From NCBI RefSeq assembly GCF_018336935.1, contig NZ_CP068771.1, positions 3,906,001 through 3,970,000 of the forward strand: a stretch of 64,000 nucleotides of DNA, read 5' to 3'. The position numbers and the translations under genes were made by a program. Source of the DNA: Serratia plymuthica (GTDB lineage Bacteria; Pseudomonadota; Gammaproteobacteria; Enterobacterales; Enterobacteriaceae). Of the stretch, positions 45,184 through 56,404 are shown in pieces (within the stretch, counting starts at the first letter, position 1; each line of letters begins with the position of its first letter). The notes under the pieces were generated by a model. That model was not told the origin of the DNA and did no database searches. It saw only the letters and a program-made list of their open reading frames with translations.

Positions 45184-46988
45184 CGGTCAGACGTTGAGGG
45201 ATTTTCAATTTGCACTAACGCTATCAGCGTGCAGGGCATGGCGGGGACGAAACCGGAGCCTATCGGTTGCAGCTTGCCGTCCTCGCGTTGGCACAACAGC
45301 GGAATCACACCCTGATGTTTTTCCAGATATTCCAGCCAGCCAAAGTTTTCGTTCAGCTTGGTGGCCTTGATGGTCGCGCCTTTGGCGATCAGGCTGCTTA
45401 ACCGGCCGTAGGTGGCCTCCTGATTGAACAGGATTTCGTGCCGGCGGAAGCGCGAACTTTCCGCGCTGTTGCCGCGTCCTTTCAGCGGCGCGCCGGAGCG
45501 GATAGCGAAGACCTGTTCGTCACCGAAGATATGGCTGAAGTGGTAGACCGCCAGCGCATTCTGATGGCGGTTGGGCGAGAGTGCCAACACTTGCGCGGTA
45601 TCGCTCAGATCGAGGTAGTTCTCGGCATGTTCGGAGTAAGCATGCCCATAATAGGCGGGAATGCCCTCCATACGCGCCTGGCGGTAATATTCCCAACTGC
45701 TGTCGGTGACGAGCACCGGGATATTCATTTTTATCAACGCCTGCGCCAGCATGCGCGCCACGCTGTTGGCACCGACGATCAGCACGCCGCGCGGTTTTTG
45801 CTGCTGCACCCGCAGCCAGCGCGCCATCATGCCGCTGGTCAGGCTTTGCAACACCACCGTGCCGATGATGACGGCGAACACCACGGTCACCAGCCGATCG
45901 GCGCCCTGATAGCCGCTGCGCTGCAGCGTCAGGGCGAACAGCGAGCTGACCGCTGCGGCGACGATGCCGCGTGGGGCGATCCAGCACAGCAGCAGGCGAT
46001 CGCGCCAATGCAGGGAAGAGCGCCAGGTCGACACCGCAATGCACAGCGGCCGGGCGATAAACTGTACCGCCAGCAACAGGCCCAGCAGAGGCCAGCCCAT
46101 GCTCCACAGCGCATGAATATCCAGCCGCGCCGCCAGAATGATGAACAGCGCCGAAATCAGGATAGCCGACAGCTCTTCCTTGAACGCCAGAATGTCGCTG
46201 GTATCCACGTCGCGCATATTGGCCAGCCAAATGCCCATTACCGTCACGGTCAACAGGCCGGATTCGTCGGCAATGGCGTTGGACACGCCGAAGGCGGTCA
46301 GCATGATCGCCAGCACCGCCAGGTTTTGCAGGTAGCGCGGCAGCCAGACGCGGCGCAACGCCAGCCCCAGCAGGTAACCGAACAGCGCGCCGATCGCCAG
46401 GCCGACGGCGGCGGTAATGCCCAACGTCCAGAACAGGTGGGTATAGGACTCCGAATGCTGCTTCAGCACGATGAACTCGAACACCAACAGGGTGAAGATA
46501 GCGCCAACCGGGTCGATCACTATCCCTTCCCAGCGCAGCACCTGGTTGATATTGGCGTTGGGCCGCACCACGCGCATCAGCGGGGCTATCACCGTCGGCC
46601 CGGTCACCACCGTTACCGCGCCGATCAGCGCTGCCAGCTCGGGCGGAAAGTCCAGCAGCCACCAGCAGGCGACGCCGATCACCAGGAAAGTCATCAGCAT
46701 GCCGATGGTCACCAGGTTACGCACCACGCCGCCCAGGCCGCGAATCTCCTCTACCCTCAGCGTCAGCGCACCTTCAAATAAAATGATCGCCACCGACAGC
46801 GACACCAGCGGGAACAGCAGATCGCCGAACAGCGCGTCCGGCTGGACCAGATGCACCGCCGGCCCCAGCAGGATGCCAAACAGCAGCAGCGGCAGAATGG
46901 CCGGCAGCCGCAACAGCCAGGCCAGCCATTGCGCCAGCAGCGAACTTAAACCGATGATCACCAACATCAGTGGAGCAGATAATTCCAT
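45180..46988 (-). CDS. CPA1-type cation:proton antiporter with C-terminal TrkA-N-like domain
   Basis: This 602-residue protein has an N-terminal membrane domain of about 12-13 segments typical of the NhaP/CPA1 group (GAVTVVTGPTVIAPLMRVVRPN, WEGIVIDPVGAIFTLLVFE with the conserved Asp, WIAPRGIVAAAVSSLFAL). A C-terminal cytosolic Rossmann-like domain starts near residue 405 (GVLIVGANSVARMLAQAL, with GxGxxxA-type spacing), so nucleotide regulation is likely. Ion specificity (Na+ or K+) is not determined. It is divergent from pgi and its end overlaps the lysC promoter. It is not at this locus in E. coli. Confidence 0.88.
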   Translation of the reverse strand: MELSAPLMLVIIGLSSLLAQWLAWLLRLPAILPLLLFGILLGPAVHLVQPDALFGDLLFPLVSLSVAIILFEGALTLRVEEIRGLGGVVRNLVTIGMLMTFLVIGVACWWLLDFPPELAALIGAVTVVTGPTVIAPLMRVVRPNANINQVLRWEGIVIDPVGAIFTLLVFEFIVLKQHSESYTHLFWTLGITAAVGLAIGALFGYLLGLALRRVWLPRYLQNLAVLAIMLTAFGVSNAIADESGLLTVTVMGIWLANMRDVDTSDILAFKEELSAILISALFIILAARLDIHALWSMGWPLLGLLLAVQFIARPLCIAVSTWRSSLHWRDRLLLCWIAPRGIVAAAVSSLFALTLQRSGYQGADRLVTVVFAVIIGTVVLQSLTSGMMARWLRVQQQKPRGVLIVGANSVARMLAQALIKMNIPVLVTDSSWEYYRQARMEGIPAYYGHAYSEHAENYLDLSDTAQVLALSPNRHQNALAVYHFSHIFGDEQVFAIRSGAPLKGRGNSAESSRFRRHEILFNQEATYGRLSSLIAKGATIKATKLNENFGWLEYLEKHQGVIPLLCQREDGKLQPIGSGFVPAMPCTLIALVQIENPSTSDR

Positions 46989-47150
46989 GGCGGAGGTCCT
47001 TCTCTAATTGGCTATCAGCAACAATGGCACATTTCAGTGACAGTTCGGCAACCCTGATAACAGGCTGTTATCCAAAAGTATAGGGGAATGGCTGAAACGA
47101 TGCAGGGGACGTTTGACAGTTGGCGCCTATCGCAAGAAAAGAGATCATAA

Positions 47151-48863
<1,713 letters not shown>

Positions 48864-48886
48864 TGGCCGTATCTGATTGATGCCAA

Positions 48887-48915
48887 TAAAAAAACCCGCC
48901 GCGGCGGGTTTTTTT
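48887..48915. terminator. Bidirectional terminator between pgi and the Wzi-like gene
   Basis: An A-run, CCCGCCG, CGGCGGG and a T-run (48909-48915). It can serve both convergent genes. Confidence 0.93.
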
Positions 48916-48927
48916 GCATCTGGATGA

Positions 48928-50364
48928 TTACAGATTGATCGGCACTTCGAAACTGATGCCTGCGCCCACGTCATCGGCGGTGCTGGCATTGTTGTCGGTA
49001 TACCACAGGCTGGTATCAAACTTGACCTGGGAATCCAGGGTGTAACCCCAGCCGAGCTGAATGCCTTTCAGTGTGTCAGATTTCGGGAACGCCTGGTTGA
49101 TGGACTGGCTGTTCGGGTTCACTTTGGCATACACCAAACGGGTGCTCCAGCGCTGGCTGTCATCCAGCACCAACTCTACGCGCCCGGACAGCATTTGGCC
49201 GTCGCCGCCCATGGCGTGGCCCAGCGGGTAACCCTGCTGATAATAGCCGCCCTTGTAAATGTAATGGTTGTACACATAGTTTTTGCGGCTCATATCGGCA
49301 CGGGTATCAGCCCCTTCGATAGACCAGTTGACGGTGGTCGTACCCCATTCCGGGTGGCCTTCCAGCCCCAGCAAATAGGTGTTTTGTGAAGGCAACATAC
49401 CCGCTTCATCTTCACCCACCAACTGACCGTACAAACTTACCGGCAAGCCAATTAACGGCTGCATTTTCAGCTTGAAGTCGAAGCCGGCAAGCTGGTTGCC
49501 CGGATCGTTGCCTTTGCCAGAGTCATCGTTATCCTTACCGGCAAATGCGTTCCAGAATGAACTCCAGGACTGAGGTCGACCGCTGCCGCCCCATTCCATA
49601 ATGCGTGAGGCGCCGAGCTCCAGGAAGTCGGTCGGCATCATGGTGAAACGACCGCCAATCAGCTTGGTATCAGGGACGGAAGAGTATTGCGACAGCTGAC
49701 CGGCGGTCAGCTGGTACTGCCAGCGGCCAATCCAGGACAACCAAGGCGTTTCAAACGGAGACTGGTCGGCGCGTTGCAGCATAAAACCGGCCACCGGGCG
49801 TGCGGCGTCGGAGCGAATCAGGCTGCCGTCGTAACCTGGGCCCCACCATTGGGAGACTTCACCGAATGACAGCCATTGGTTCCAGATTTTTACTGCGCCG
49901 TAGGAGCCATTGAGGTTGAACTTTGAGCCGTCGCTGACGCGTTGATCGCCTTCGACAGAACCCTGGACGCGCACGTCCCAGAATTCGCCGTTGGCACCAG
50001 CGCCGATAGTCAGGCGGTCATCAGCATATTCATTCTGACCGAAGCCCTGCGGGGTACCGGGTTTGTCGGTAGAGGCGTAGCCGCTGACGCGGATATTGGC
50101 TTTCAGGGCATCGACACGGCGCTGAACGCGGTCAATGACGCTTTTCTCGGTACCGGTTACCGGTTTGGCTTGTGAAATAACCGAGCTGATTTCTTCCTGG
50201 CTCAGCGGCCAGGTGGACAAGCTGACGTTAATCACGCCGCGGTCTGACAACCAGGCAAGATCGTTACGCAGATCGTTATCAGGAGTGACCAGGCCGGCGG
50301 CGTGACCGGTTAATGCACAGGTAAACAGGCCCGCCGCGACCAGTCCGTTAAGTTTAGCGCGCAT
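48928..50364 (-). CDS. Wzi-family outer-membrane capsule-assembly-like protein
   Basis: This 478-residue protein has a signal peptide (RAKLNGLVAAGLFTCALTG, cleavage near HAA at about residue 23). It matches the capsule-assembly Wzi family in length and segments (LVTPDNDLRNDLAWLSDRGVI, NEYADDRLTIGAGANGEFWDV, WGPGYDGSLIRSDAARPVAGF) and ends in a beta-strand with terminal Leu, as outer-membrane barrels do. Wzi is a lectin that anchors group-1 capsule; no capsule cluster is nearby, so it may act on another surface glycan. The ATG at 50364 gives a proper signal peptide; the longer frame to 50433 is not supported. In E. coli yjbEFGH lie here. Confidence 0.85.
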   Translation of the reverse strand: MRAKLNGLVAAGLFTCALTGHAAGLVTPDNDLRNDLAWLSDRGVINVSLSTWPLSQEEISSVISQAKPVTGTEKSVIDRVQRRVDALKANIRVSGYASTDKPGTPQGFGQNEYADDRLTIGAGANGEFWDVRVQGSVEGDQRVSDGSKFNLNGSYGAVKIWNQWLSFGEVSQWWGPGYDGSLIRSDAARPVAGFMLQRADQSPFETPWLSWIGRWQYQLTAGQLSQYSSVPDTKLIGGRFTMMPTDFLELGASRIMEWGGSGRPQSWSSFWNAFAGKDNDDSGKGNDPGNQLAGFDFKLKMQPLIGLPVSLYGQLVGEDEAGMLPSQNTYLLGLEGHPEWGTTTVNWSIEGADTRADMSRKNYVYNHYIYKGGYYQQGYPLGHAMGGDGQMLSGRVELVLDDSQRWSTRLVYAKVNPNSQSINQAFPKSDTLKGIQLGWGYTLDSQVKFDTSLWYTDNNASTADDVGAGISFEVPINL

Positions 50365-50589
50365 AAAGAATTCCCTTGTTAATTCGAGGTTATTAGTTTT
50401 ATGTAAAGATCTATGTCCCATCATAGTTGACATTTCAATTTGCTACAAATATATCAACCAGAAATATCCTAATGTAACTGATTGAATTAAATTGAGTTTA
50501 AAGGTGATTTCATCAGGGTAATAAATTTTAAGATAATGCCTATGTTAGGATGCGCAGATAATTTTAGCGGTATTTAAGGGGGAGTTCTT

Positions 50590-50997
50590 ATGGCGAAAAC
50601 ATCGCGTTCGATAATGATTGCGAAGGGGTTGCAGCGGGTACTGAACATCGGGCTGCTGCTGCTGGCGGCGATCCTGGTCGTTTTTTTGGTGAAAGAAACC
50701 ATTCACCTGGCGAAAGTATTGTTTGTAAACAGTGAGGAATCATCGTCTTATCTGTTGATTGAAGGCATCGTGATTTACTTCCTGTATTTTGAGTTCATCG
50801 CCTTGATCGTCAAGTATTTTGAATCGGGATATCATTTTCCGCTGCGCTATTTCATCTATATCGGCATTACCGCGATTATTCGTTTGATCATAGTGGATCA
50901 TAAAAACCCATTCGATACCTTGATTTATGCCGGGGCGATATTGCTGTTGGTCGTGACTCTCTATCTCGCCAATACCGACCGCTTAAAGCGCGAATAA
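50590..50997 (+). CDS. psiE: Phosphate-starvation-inducible protein PsiE
   Basis: This 135-residue protein has four predicted membrane segments and matches E. coli PsiE (136 residues), most strongly in [20 protein letters not shown] and [24 protein letters not shown]. The function is unknown; in E. coli it is induced by phosphate starvation and affected by cAMP-CRP. No PhoB box is visible in the AT-rich 225-base gap upstream (50365-50589), which is shared with the divergent Wzi-like gene. GGGGGAG at 50578-50584 is a good ribosome-binding site. It faces malG across an ERIC element. Confidence 0.93.
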   Translation: MAKTSRSIMIAKGLQRVLNIGLLLLAAILVVFLVKETIHLAKVLFVNSEESSSYLLIEGIVIYFLYFEFIALIVKYFESGYHFPLRYFIYIGITAIIRLIIVDHKNPFDTLIYAGAILLLVVTLYLANTDRLKRE

Positions 50998-51119
50998 ATA
51001 TCCTTCATACCTGAAGCAGCAGCGTTAGCTGCACGTGAGCACCCCAGTCACTTACCGAGTAAGCTCCTGGGGATTTACACGCTTGTAGCCTCGCTGCAAC
51101 GCCGATTATTTTGGCTATT
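50998..51119. repeat. ERIC element between psiE and malG
   Basis: This element of about 122 bp has the core CACCCCAGTCACTTACCGAG and TAAGCTCCTGGGGATTTAC, but its ends (CTTCATACCTGAAGC and ACGCCGATTATTTTGG) differ from the two copies near metH and yjbB. It starts right after the psiE stop codon. Confidence 0.8.
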
Positions 51120-51124
51120 CCATA

Positions 51125-51150
51125 AAAATGGCGGCCCGTTGGGGCCGCCG
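51125..51150 (-). terminator. Terminator of the malE-malF-malG operon
   Basis: On the minus strand GGCGGCCC, loop CAAC, GGGCCGCC and then ATTTTTA, 64 bases after the malG stop. The perfect 8-bp stem with a T-run suits an intrinsic terminator. Confidence 0.8.
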
Positions 51151-51213
51151 AAGACACAGGTATTGATCGGAAAGAACTGAAGTACATCAAGCGCATTGCA
51201 GTGGCAAAAAACC

Positions 51214-52104
51214 TTAACCTTTGACCCCGCCGGCCGTCAGGCCACCCACCAACCAGCGCTGAGCCAGCAGGAATACGGCGGTAATTGGAATAGCCGACAA
51301 CACCGCCGCAGCGGCAAAGTCGCCCCATAAATAGTTTTGCGGGTTCAGATATTGCTGCATCCCTACCGCCAGCGTGTAGCTGTTGACGTCGCGCAGCAGC
51401 AGAGAGGCTACCGGCACCTCGGTAATCGCGGCGATAAACGACAGAATAAACACTACCGCCAAAATCGGCACCGACAGTGGCAGCAACACCAGGCGGAAGG
51501 CTTGCCACGGGCTGGCGCCATCCAGCGCCGCCGCTTCTTCCAGCGAATTGTCGATGGTTTCGAAATAACCCTTGATGGTCCAGACGTGCAGCGCAATGCC
51601 GCCCATATAGGCGAAGATCACCCCGCCGTGGGTGTTCAGGCCGATAAAGGGAATGTACTGACCCAGACGATCGAACAAGGCATACAACGCCACCAATGAC
51701 AGTACCGCCGGGAACATCTGGAAAATCAGCATGCTTTTCAGCAAGGTGCTTTTACCGCGAAAGCGCATGCGGGCAAAGGCATAGGCGCAGGTAGTGGACA
51801 GCGTGACGATGCCGATGGCGGTGATCACCGCGATCTTAATCGAGTTCCACAACCACAGCAGCACCGGGAATGGCGGCGGGGTGACGCTGCCATCGGCGTG
51901 CGTCACGCTCATGCCGAGCGCCAAACGCCAGTGATCCCACGAAATCTGCTCCGGTATCAGACTGCCGGTGGCAAAGTTGCCGGAGCGCAGTGAAATCGTC
52001 ACCACCATCAGCAGCGGGAACATGATCAGGGCAATAAAGCACAGCATCAAAATGTGAGTCATCCACAGGCGCAGGCGCTGGGATTTGGGTTGGACCATAG
52101 CCAT
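51214..52104 (-). CDS. malG: Maltose ABC transporter permease MalG
   Basis: This 296-residue permease with six membrane segments is nearly identical in layout and length to E. coli MalG. The EAA loop ([20 protein letters not shown]) contacts MalK, and the C-terminal [15 protein letters not shown] tail, which in E. coli reaches toward maltose-binding protein and MalK, is conserved. It forms MalFGK2 with malF and malK. It starts 10 bases after malF in the malE-malF-malG operon. Confidence 0.98.
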   Translation of the reverse strand: MAMVQPKSQRLRLWMTHILMLCFIALIMFPLLMVVTISLRSGNFATGSLIPEQISWDHWRLALGMSVTHADGSVTPPPFPVLLWLWNSIKIAVITAIGIVTLSTTCAYAFARMRFRGKSTLLKSMLIFQMFPAVLSLVALYALFDRLGQYIPFIGLNTHGGVIFAYMGGIALHVWTIKGYFETIDNSLEEAAALDGASPWQAFRLVLLPLSVPILAVVFILSFIAAITEVPVASLLLRDVNSYTLAVGMQQYLNPQNYLWGDFAAAAVLSAIPITAVFLLAQRWLVGGLTAGGVKG

Positions 52105-52114
52105 TCTTTTCTCC

Positions 52115-53692
52115 CTAGTCGAAGTTCATCTTGCTGGCTTTCAGGTTCAGGATCGCCAGGGCGCCTACCAGCAGGAAGATCAGCGTGGCAATCGCGGCCG
52201 CCAGACCGAAGTCCTGCCCGCCGCCGCCTTCAAAGGCAATGCGGTAGGTGTAGCTGACCAGCAGGTCGGTATAACCGGCCGGCGTGGTGGTGCCGATCAT
52301 GTCCGGCCCGCCGTTGGTCAACAGCTGAATCAAGACGAAGTTGTTAAAGTTAAAGGCGAAACTGGCAATCATCAACGGCGTCAGCGGCTTGATCAACAGC
52401 GGGAAAGTGATGCGGAAAAAGTTCTGCATCGGGGTGGCGCCGTCCATTGCCGAGGCTTCGTACAGATCGTCGGGGATCGCTTTCAACAGCCCCATGCACA
52501 GGATCATCATGTACGGGTAACCCAGCCAGGTGTTGACGATCAGAATCATGCTCTTGGCGGTAATGGGATCGCTGAACCAGGCCGGTTTGATGCCGAACAG
52601 ATGGCTGAGCATCATGTTGATTTCACCGAAGCTTTGGTTAAACAACCCCTTGAAGATCAGAATCGAAATAAACGACGGCACCGCGTAGGGCAGTATCAGC
52701 ATGACGCGATACACCGCTTTGCCTTTCAGCGCTTCCCACTGCACCACGCAGGCCAGCACCATGCCCACTGCCACGGTGAGGATCACGGTCATCACCGAGA
52801 ACACGATGGTCCAGATAAAGATCGACACGAAGGGTTTTTTGATGCCTTCATCCTGCAAAACGCGCAGGAAGTTTTTCCAGCCGATGGTGACGGTGTATCC
52901 CGGGCTAAGGGTCTCTTTGGCCCAGCTGCCATCGGCATTCAGCGCCTGATAGAAGCCAATGTCCGGGTTCGGTCGGTATTGAATATGGGTCTGTTGGTTG
53001 GTCAGCACCTTGCCGTCTTTATCCAGCAGATACAGCGGAGAGGTGCCGGAAAACTGGCGCAGTGAACTCATGCGCAGCTCGCCGCCTTCCGGTAACTGCG
53101 CCACCACTTGGCTCAGCGCCTGGCGGTTCTGGGTAATCACCCGCAATGTGGCGCGTTCGCCTGCCGGCTCGGCGTTTTCCGCCGTCAGTTTCAGCGTTTG
53201 CGGCGCGTTGGCGTCAAAGCTGAACGGCTCGGAAATCAGCTGTTGGCCGCTATCAGGATGGGTTAACTGCAGGCGCCACTGTTGGTTTTCCGCCGGATAC
53301 AGGCCGAAAGTGAAGGTCTTGCCGGTCTGGAACTGGCGTTGCATCAGCACCGACTGGGCGCGCTCAAAGGTCAGCTGGTTGGTGCTGCTGTAGTTGGTAA
53401 AGGCGATGGCAATGGTGCAAATCAGCGGAAACAGGACAAACAGCCCCATGCCGGCGATGCCCGGATAGACGTAACGCCAGGCGTAAGCGCGGCGGTTGGC
53501 GAAGACGTAAAGCCCGGCGCTGACCAGAATCAGCGTCAGAATGGCAAACAGGTATTCACCCTGTGCATACATCAACACAATCAGGTAGCAGGTAACCAGA
53601 CTGAACAGGCCGATCACCAGCCATTTCAGTACGTCACTCTGCCACCACTTCGATTTCTTGCGCGCAGGCGACCCGGCGTGAGCTAATTGCAT
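52115..53692 (-). CDS. malF: Maltose ABC transporter permease MalF
   Basis: This 525-residue permease has eight membrane segments and the large periplasmic P2 loop between TM3 and TM4 (residues about 95-280) typical of enteric MalF. The EAA loop ([21 protein letters not shown]) docks on MalK. It is slightly longer than E. coli MalF (514), with a longer basic N-terminus ([18 protein letters not shown]). The ATG at 53692 is preceded by AAAGGAA; the frame extending to 53740 runs into the ERIC element and is rejected. It lies 186 bases after malE, a gap mostly filled by ERIC. Confidence 0.96.
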   Translation of the reverse strand: MQLAHAGSPARKKSKWWQSDVLKWLVIGLFSLVTCYLIVLMYAQGEYLFAILTLILVSAGLYVFANRRAYAWRYVYPGIAGMGLFVLFPLICTIAIAFTNYSSTNQLTFERAQSVLMQRQFQTGKTFTFGLYPAENQQWRLQLTHPDSGQQLISEPFSFDANAPQTLKLTAENAEPAGERATLRVITQNRQALSQVVAQLPEGGELRMSSLRQFSGTSPLYLLDKDGKVLTNQQTHIQYRPNPDIGFYQALNADGSWAKETLSPGYTVTIGWKNFLRVLQDEGIKKPFVSIFIWTIVFSVMTVILTVAVGMVLACVVQWEALKGKAVYRVMLILPYAVPSFISILIFKGLFNQSFGEINMMLSHLFGIKPAWFSDPITAKSMILIVNTWLGYPYMMILCMGLLKAIPDDLYEASAMDGATPMQNFFRITFPLLIKPLTPLMIASFAFNFNNFVLIQLLTNGGPDMIGTTTPAGYTDLLVSYTYRIAFEGGGGQDFGLAAAIATLIFLLVGALAILNLKASKMNFD

Positions 53693-53730
53693 AGGGCGTT
53701 CCTTTCTGTGGAGCAACAGCGGGGCGCTTC

Positions 53731-53855
53731 TTCCCTTCATACTTGAAGCTACACCTTGGTTGGCTGCGTCCGCTCACCCCGGTCACATAGCTATCCATGC
53801 TCCCGGGGATGTGCGTACTTGTCGTCGCGGTGTAACGCCAATTATTTTGGGGATG
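53731..53855. repeat. ERIC-type element in the malE-malF intergenic region
   Basis: This 125-bp element has ends CTTCATACTTGAAGC and ACGCCAATTATTTTGG, shared with the copy after psiE. Its centre reads CACCCCGGTCACATAG and ATGCTCCCGGGGATG, a divergent version of the ERIC core. It lies on the malEFG transcript between malE and malF, where E. coli has REP sequences. Confidence 0.75.
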
Positions 53856-53878
53856 CTAATCCCGCACAACGTAGTTTG

Positions 53879-55072
53879 TTACTTGGTAATACGGGTTTGC
53901 ACGTCATCCAACGCGGCTTTCACCGTCTGGCGACCGCTGACGGCGTTGATCACCGCACTGCGTTCGGCGTACCAGAAGGCGCTCATCTGCGGGATATTCG
54001 GCATGATTTCGCCGGTCTGCGAGTTTGCCATGGTGGCGGCAATCTTCGGATCTTTCGCCAGCTGTTCCTGGTATGACTTCAGCGCCACGGCGCCCAGCGG
54101 TTTGTCCTTGTTGACGTCCGCCAAACCCTCGTTGGTCAGCAGGTAGTTTTCCAGGAATTCGGTCGCCAGCTCCTTGTTCGGGCTGGCGGCGTTGATCCCG
54201 GCGGTCAGCACGCCGACGAAGGGTTTGGACGCCTTGCCTTTGAAGGTCGGCAGCAGGGTTACGCCGTAATTGATTTTGCTTTGCTCGATGTTTGCCCACG
54301 CCCAGGGACCGTTAATGGTCATCGCGGTCTGGCCTTTGTTGAACGCCGCTTCGGCAATCGAGTAATCGGTATCGGCGTTGATGTGTTTGTTTTTCACCAG
54401 ATCGACGATGAACTGCAGGCCGGCCTGTGAACCGGCGTTGGCAACGCCGACGTCCTTGATGTTGTACTTGCCGTTTTCATACTTGAAGGCATAACCGCCG
54501 TCGGCGGCAATAATCGGCCAGGTGAAGTAGGGTTCCTGCAGGTTCCACATGATGGCGCTCTTGCCTTTGGCGCGCAGCTCTTTGTCCAGCGCCGGGATCT
54601 CTTCCCAGGTTTTTGGCGCTGCTTTGATCAGGTCTTTGTTATAAATCAGCGACAGCGCTTCTACCGCGATTGGGTAGCCAATCAGCTTGCCGTCATAACG
54701 CACCGCGTCCCAGGTGAACGGGAACAGCTTGTCCTGGAAGGCCTTGGAAGGGTGGATCTCGGCCAGCAGGCCGGACTGCGCGTAGCCGCCAAAGCGGTCA
54801 TGAGCCCAGAAGATGATGTCCGGGCCGTCGCCGGTGGCGGCTACCTGCGGATATTTTTCTTCCAGCTTGTCCGGGTGCTCAATGGTGACTTTGATGCCGG
54901 TGTCTTTCTCAAACTTTTTGCCGACTTCGGCCAGGCCGTTATAGCCTTTATCGCCGTTGATCCAGATAACCAGTTTCCCTTCCTCGATCTTGGCGAAGGC
55001 GGAAGAGGAAAGCACCAAGGTGGTCAGAGCGGAAAGCACCAGCGTGCGGGCGGTGGTAAAGCTGCGAGTCAT
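53879..55072 (-). CDS. malE: Maltose/maltodextrin-binding protein
   Basis: This 397-residue periplasmic protein binds maltose and maltodextrins and delivers them to MalFGK2. The signal peptide ends SSAFA at about residue 27, and the mature start [35 protein letters not shown] is essentially that of E. coli MBP. Ligand-stacking aromatics are seen in [33 protein letters not shown] and [11 protein letters not shown]. It is the first gene of the malE-malF-malG operon, divergent from the malK operon. Confidence 0.98.
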   Translation of the reverse strand: MTRSFTTARTLVLSALTTLVLSSSAFAKIEEGKLVIWINGDKGYNGLAEVGKKFEKDTGIKVTIEHPDKLEEKYPQVAATGDGPDIIFWAHDRFGGYAQSGLLAEIHPSKAFQDKLFPFTWDAVRYDGKLIGYPIAVEALSLIYNKDLIKAAPKTWEEIPALDKELRAKGKSAIMWNLQEPYFTWPIIAADGGYAFKYENGKYNIKDVGVANAGSQAGLQFIVDLVKNKHINADTDYSIAEAAFNKGQTAMTINGPWAWANIEQSKINYGVTLLPTFKGKASKPFVGVLTAGINAASPNKELATEFLENYLLTNEGLADVNKDKPLGAVALKSYQEQLAKDPKIAATMANSQTGEIMPNIPQMSAFWYAERSAVINAVSGRQTVKAALDDVQTRITK

Positions 55073-55432
55073 AATCCAATCCTTCTTTTGTGGGCACGTA
55101 AATCAAGGAGAGAGGTTTCGCGGTAATAGTGGGTCACAAAGCGACACATTCTCATCCTCCCCCCCTCTACGCCCCACCGCTGTGGAGTGTGATCCAGTTA
55201 ACGTTGTGCCCTATTCTGTGGTGTCAGACACAGAATAGGGTGACGATTTTTGCCATACGGATCACAGATTTGCTTTAAGCGTTGAACTTCTCGCCACACC
55301 TGTCGTTCTCTCATCCTCCCATCTCCTCCCCCATGAAAAATCTTGTTACGGATGATTACCCCTTGTGGGGATTACCGCAGTATCGGCCACATTGATTTTC
55401 ATCGTCGTCACGTGCAGCAGGGAACCGGATTT
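55073..55432. promoter_or_regulatory. Divergent mal control region between malE and the malK operon
   Basis: This 360-base gap contains no gene. MalT-box-like sequences (consensus GGGGAKGAGG) occur on the minus strand at 55151-55164 (GGGGGGAGGATGAG), 55311-55320 (GGGAGGATGA) and 55322-55332 (GGGGGAGGAGA). Half-sites for CRP are visible (TGTGA at 55188-55192, TCACA at 55261-55265). The centre holds a perfect inverted repeat at 55209-55240. MalT and CRP control are inferred from the mal regulon; the sites need mapping. Confidence 0.55.
55209..55240. repeat. Perfect 12-bp inverted repeat in the malE-malK control region
   Basis: CCCTATTCTGTG and CACAGAATAGGG are perfect arms around GTGTCAGA; inside it GTGTCAGACAC is itself palindromic. 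It is far more perfect than a CRP site and does not match a MalT box. Confidence 0.8.
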
Positions 55433-56404
55433 ATGTCGCTAATGCCTACCGTCGCTCAACCCACCTTGTACCGGATCCATCCGGTCAGTTTCCGCGATGG
55501 AAACGGGGACGGCGTGGGCGACGTGCACGGCATGGTTGCGGCGCTGCCTTATCTGAAAACGCTGTCGATCGATGGCCTGGTATTGCCGCATGAGCTGTCG
55601 GCGCAAGTCGCCGCTGCGGTAGCCGCTCAGGGGCTCGGATTGTGGTACTGCGATGGGCGGAGCCTTGTCCGCCATTCTGACAGCCGGCAGCAGTACCTCC
55701 GCAGTCCGTTGGCGCTGGAGGTTGTGCCCTTCAGCATCGAGCGGTTGGTTGAGGTATTGCATGCCCGTCGCGCCACGCTGGCGGACAGCCTGTGGAGCAC
55801 CGGCGATGCCGACCAGCCACGGGTGGTCAGCCATTGGGGGCAGGGGAATTTACGCTCCGCCGATGCGTTTTTGACGCTGCTGGCGATGTTGCCTGCGCCT
55901 GTCTGCCTGTATCAGGGCGAGGAACTGGGCCTGCCGCACGCCGCCGGTCTGCAGGATCCGCTGGGCGCGCAAACGCCGATGCCGTGGCACGAGGCGCCGG
56001 AACAGGTGACTGCCGGGGAAATCCACTGGTATCAGCAGGTGGCGATAGAGCACCGCGCGCTGGCGATTAGTCGTCAACAGCATGACAGCCAATCCACTTT
56101 ACGTTACTGCCAGCCGCTTCTGGCGTTGCGTCGCTTACCGGTGATCCAGCACGGTGAGTTGAGCGCAGTCAGCCAGAAAAATGGCGTGGTTCGTTTACTT
56201 ATTACCCATCAGGATCAATGCCTTGAAGCGCTGATTAATCTGCAGCCTTATACTCAGGCGGCCGCGCCGTCTGAGGCGACCTTGCCACTGGCATGGCAGC
56301 ACGGCGCGCAGCAAGAGGGTCATCAATGGGTTTTGGCGGGTTTTGCGTCCGCCATTTTTACACGAAATGTTAACTGCGAAAGCAGGGGAGTAACGCATGG
56401 CTAG
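55433..56404 (+). CDS. Reduced GH13 alpha-glucosidase-like protein lacking the catalytic core
   Basis: This 323-residue protein aligns by eye to the two ends of GH13 alpha-glucosidases: [21 protein letters not shown] (residues 13-33, the barrel start) and [15 protein letters not shown], then [11 protein letters not shown] and QTPMPWHEA (residues 125-187). The usual stretch between them with DxxxNH, GFRxD (nucleophile) and the acid/base Glu is missing, and NHD has become DAD. Length is about 60% of the family's usual 540-560. The frame is intact with normal codon use, so it is probably expressed. The start at 55433 is the best of several. Its last 8 bases overlap malK. It is absent from this place in E. 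coli. Confidence 0.75.
   Translation: MSLMPTVAQPTLYRIHPVSFRDGNGDGVGDVHGMVAALPYLKTLSIDGLVLPHELSAQVAAAVAAQGLGLWYCDGRSLVRHSDSRQQYLRSPLALEVVPFSIERLVEVLHARRATLADSLWSTGDADQPRVVSHWGQGNLRSADAFLTLLAMLPAPVCLYQGEELGLPHAAGLQDPLGAQTPMPWHEAPEQVTAGEIHWYQQVAIEHRALAISRQQHDSQSTLRYCQPLLALRRLPVIQHGELSAVSQKNGVVRLLITHQDQCLEALINLQPYTQAAAPSEATLPLAWQHGAQQEGHQWVLAGFASAIFTRNVNCESRGVTHG

Noticed and set aside
50365..50589. PhoB box upstream of psiE
   Set aside because: I looked for CTGTCAT-type repeats and found none convincing; the gap is simply AT-rich.
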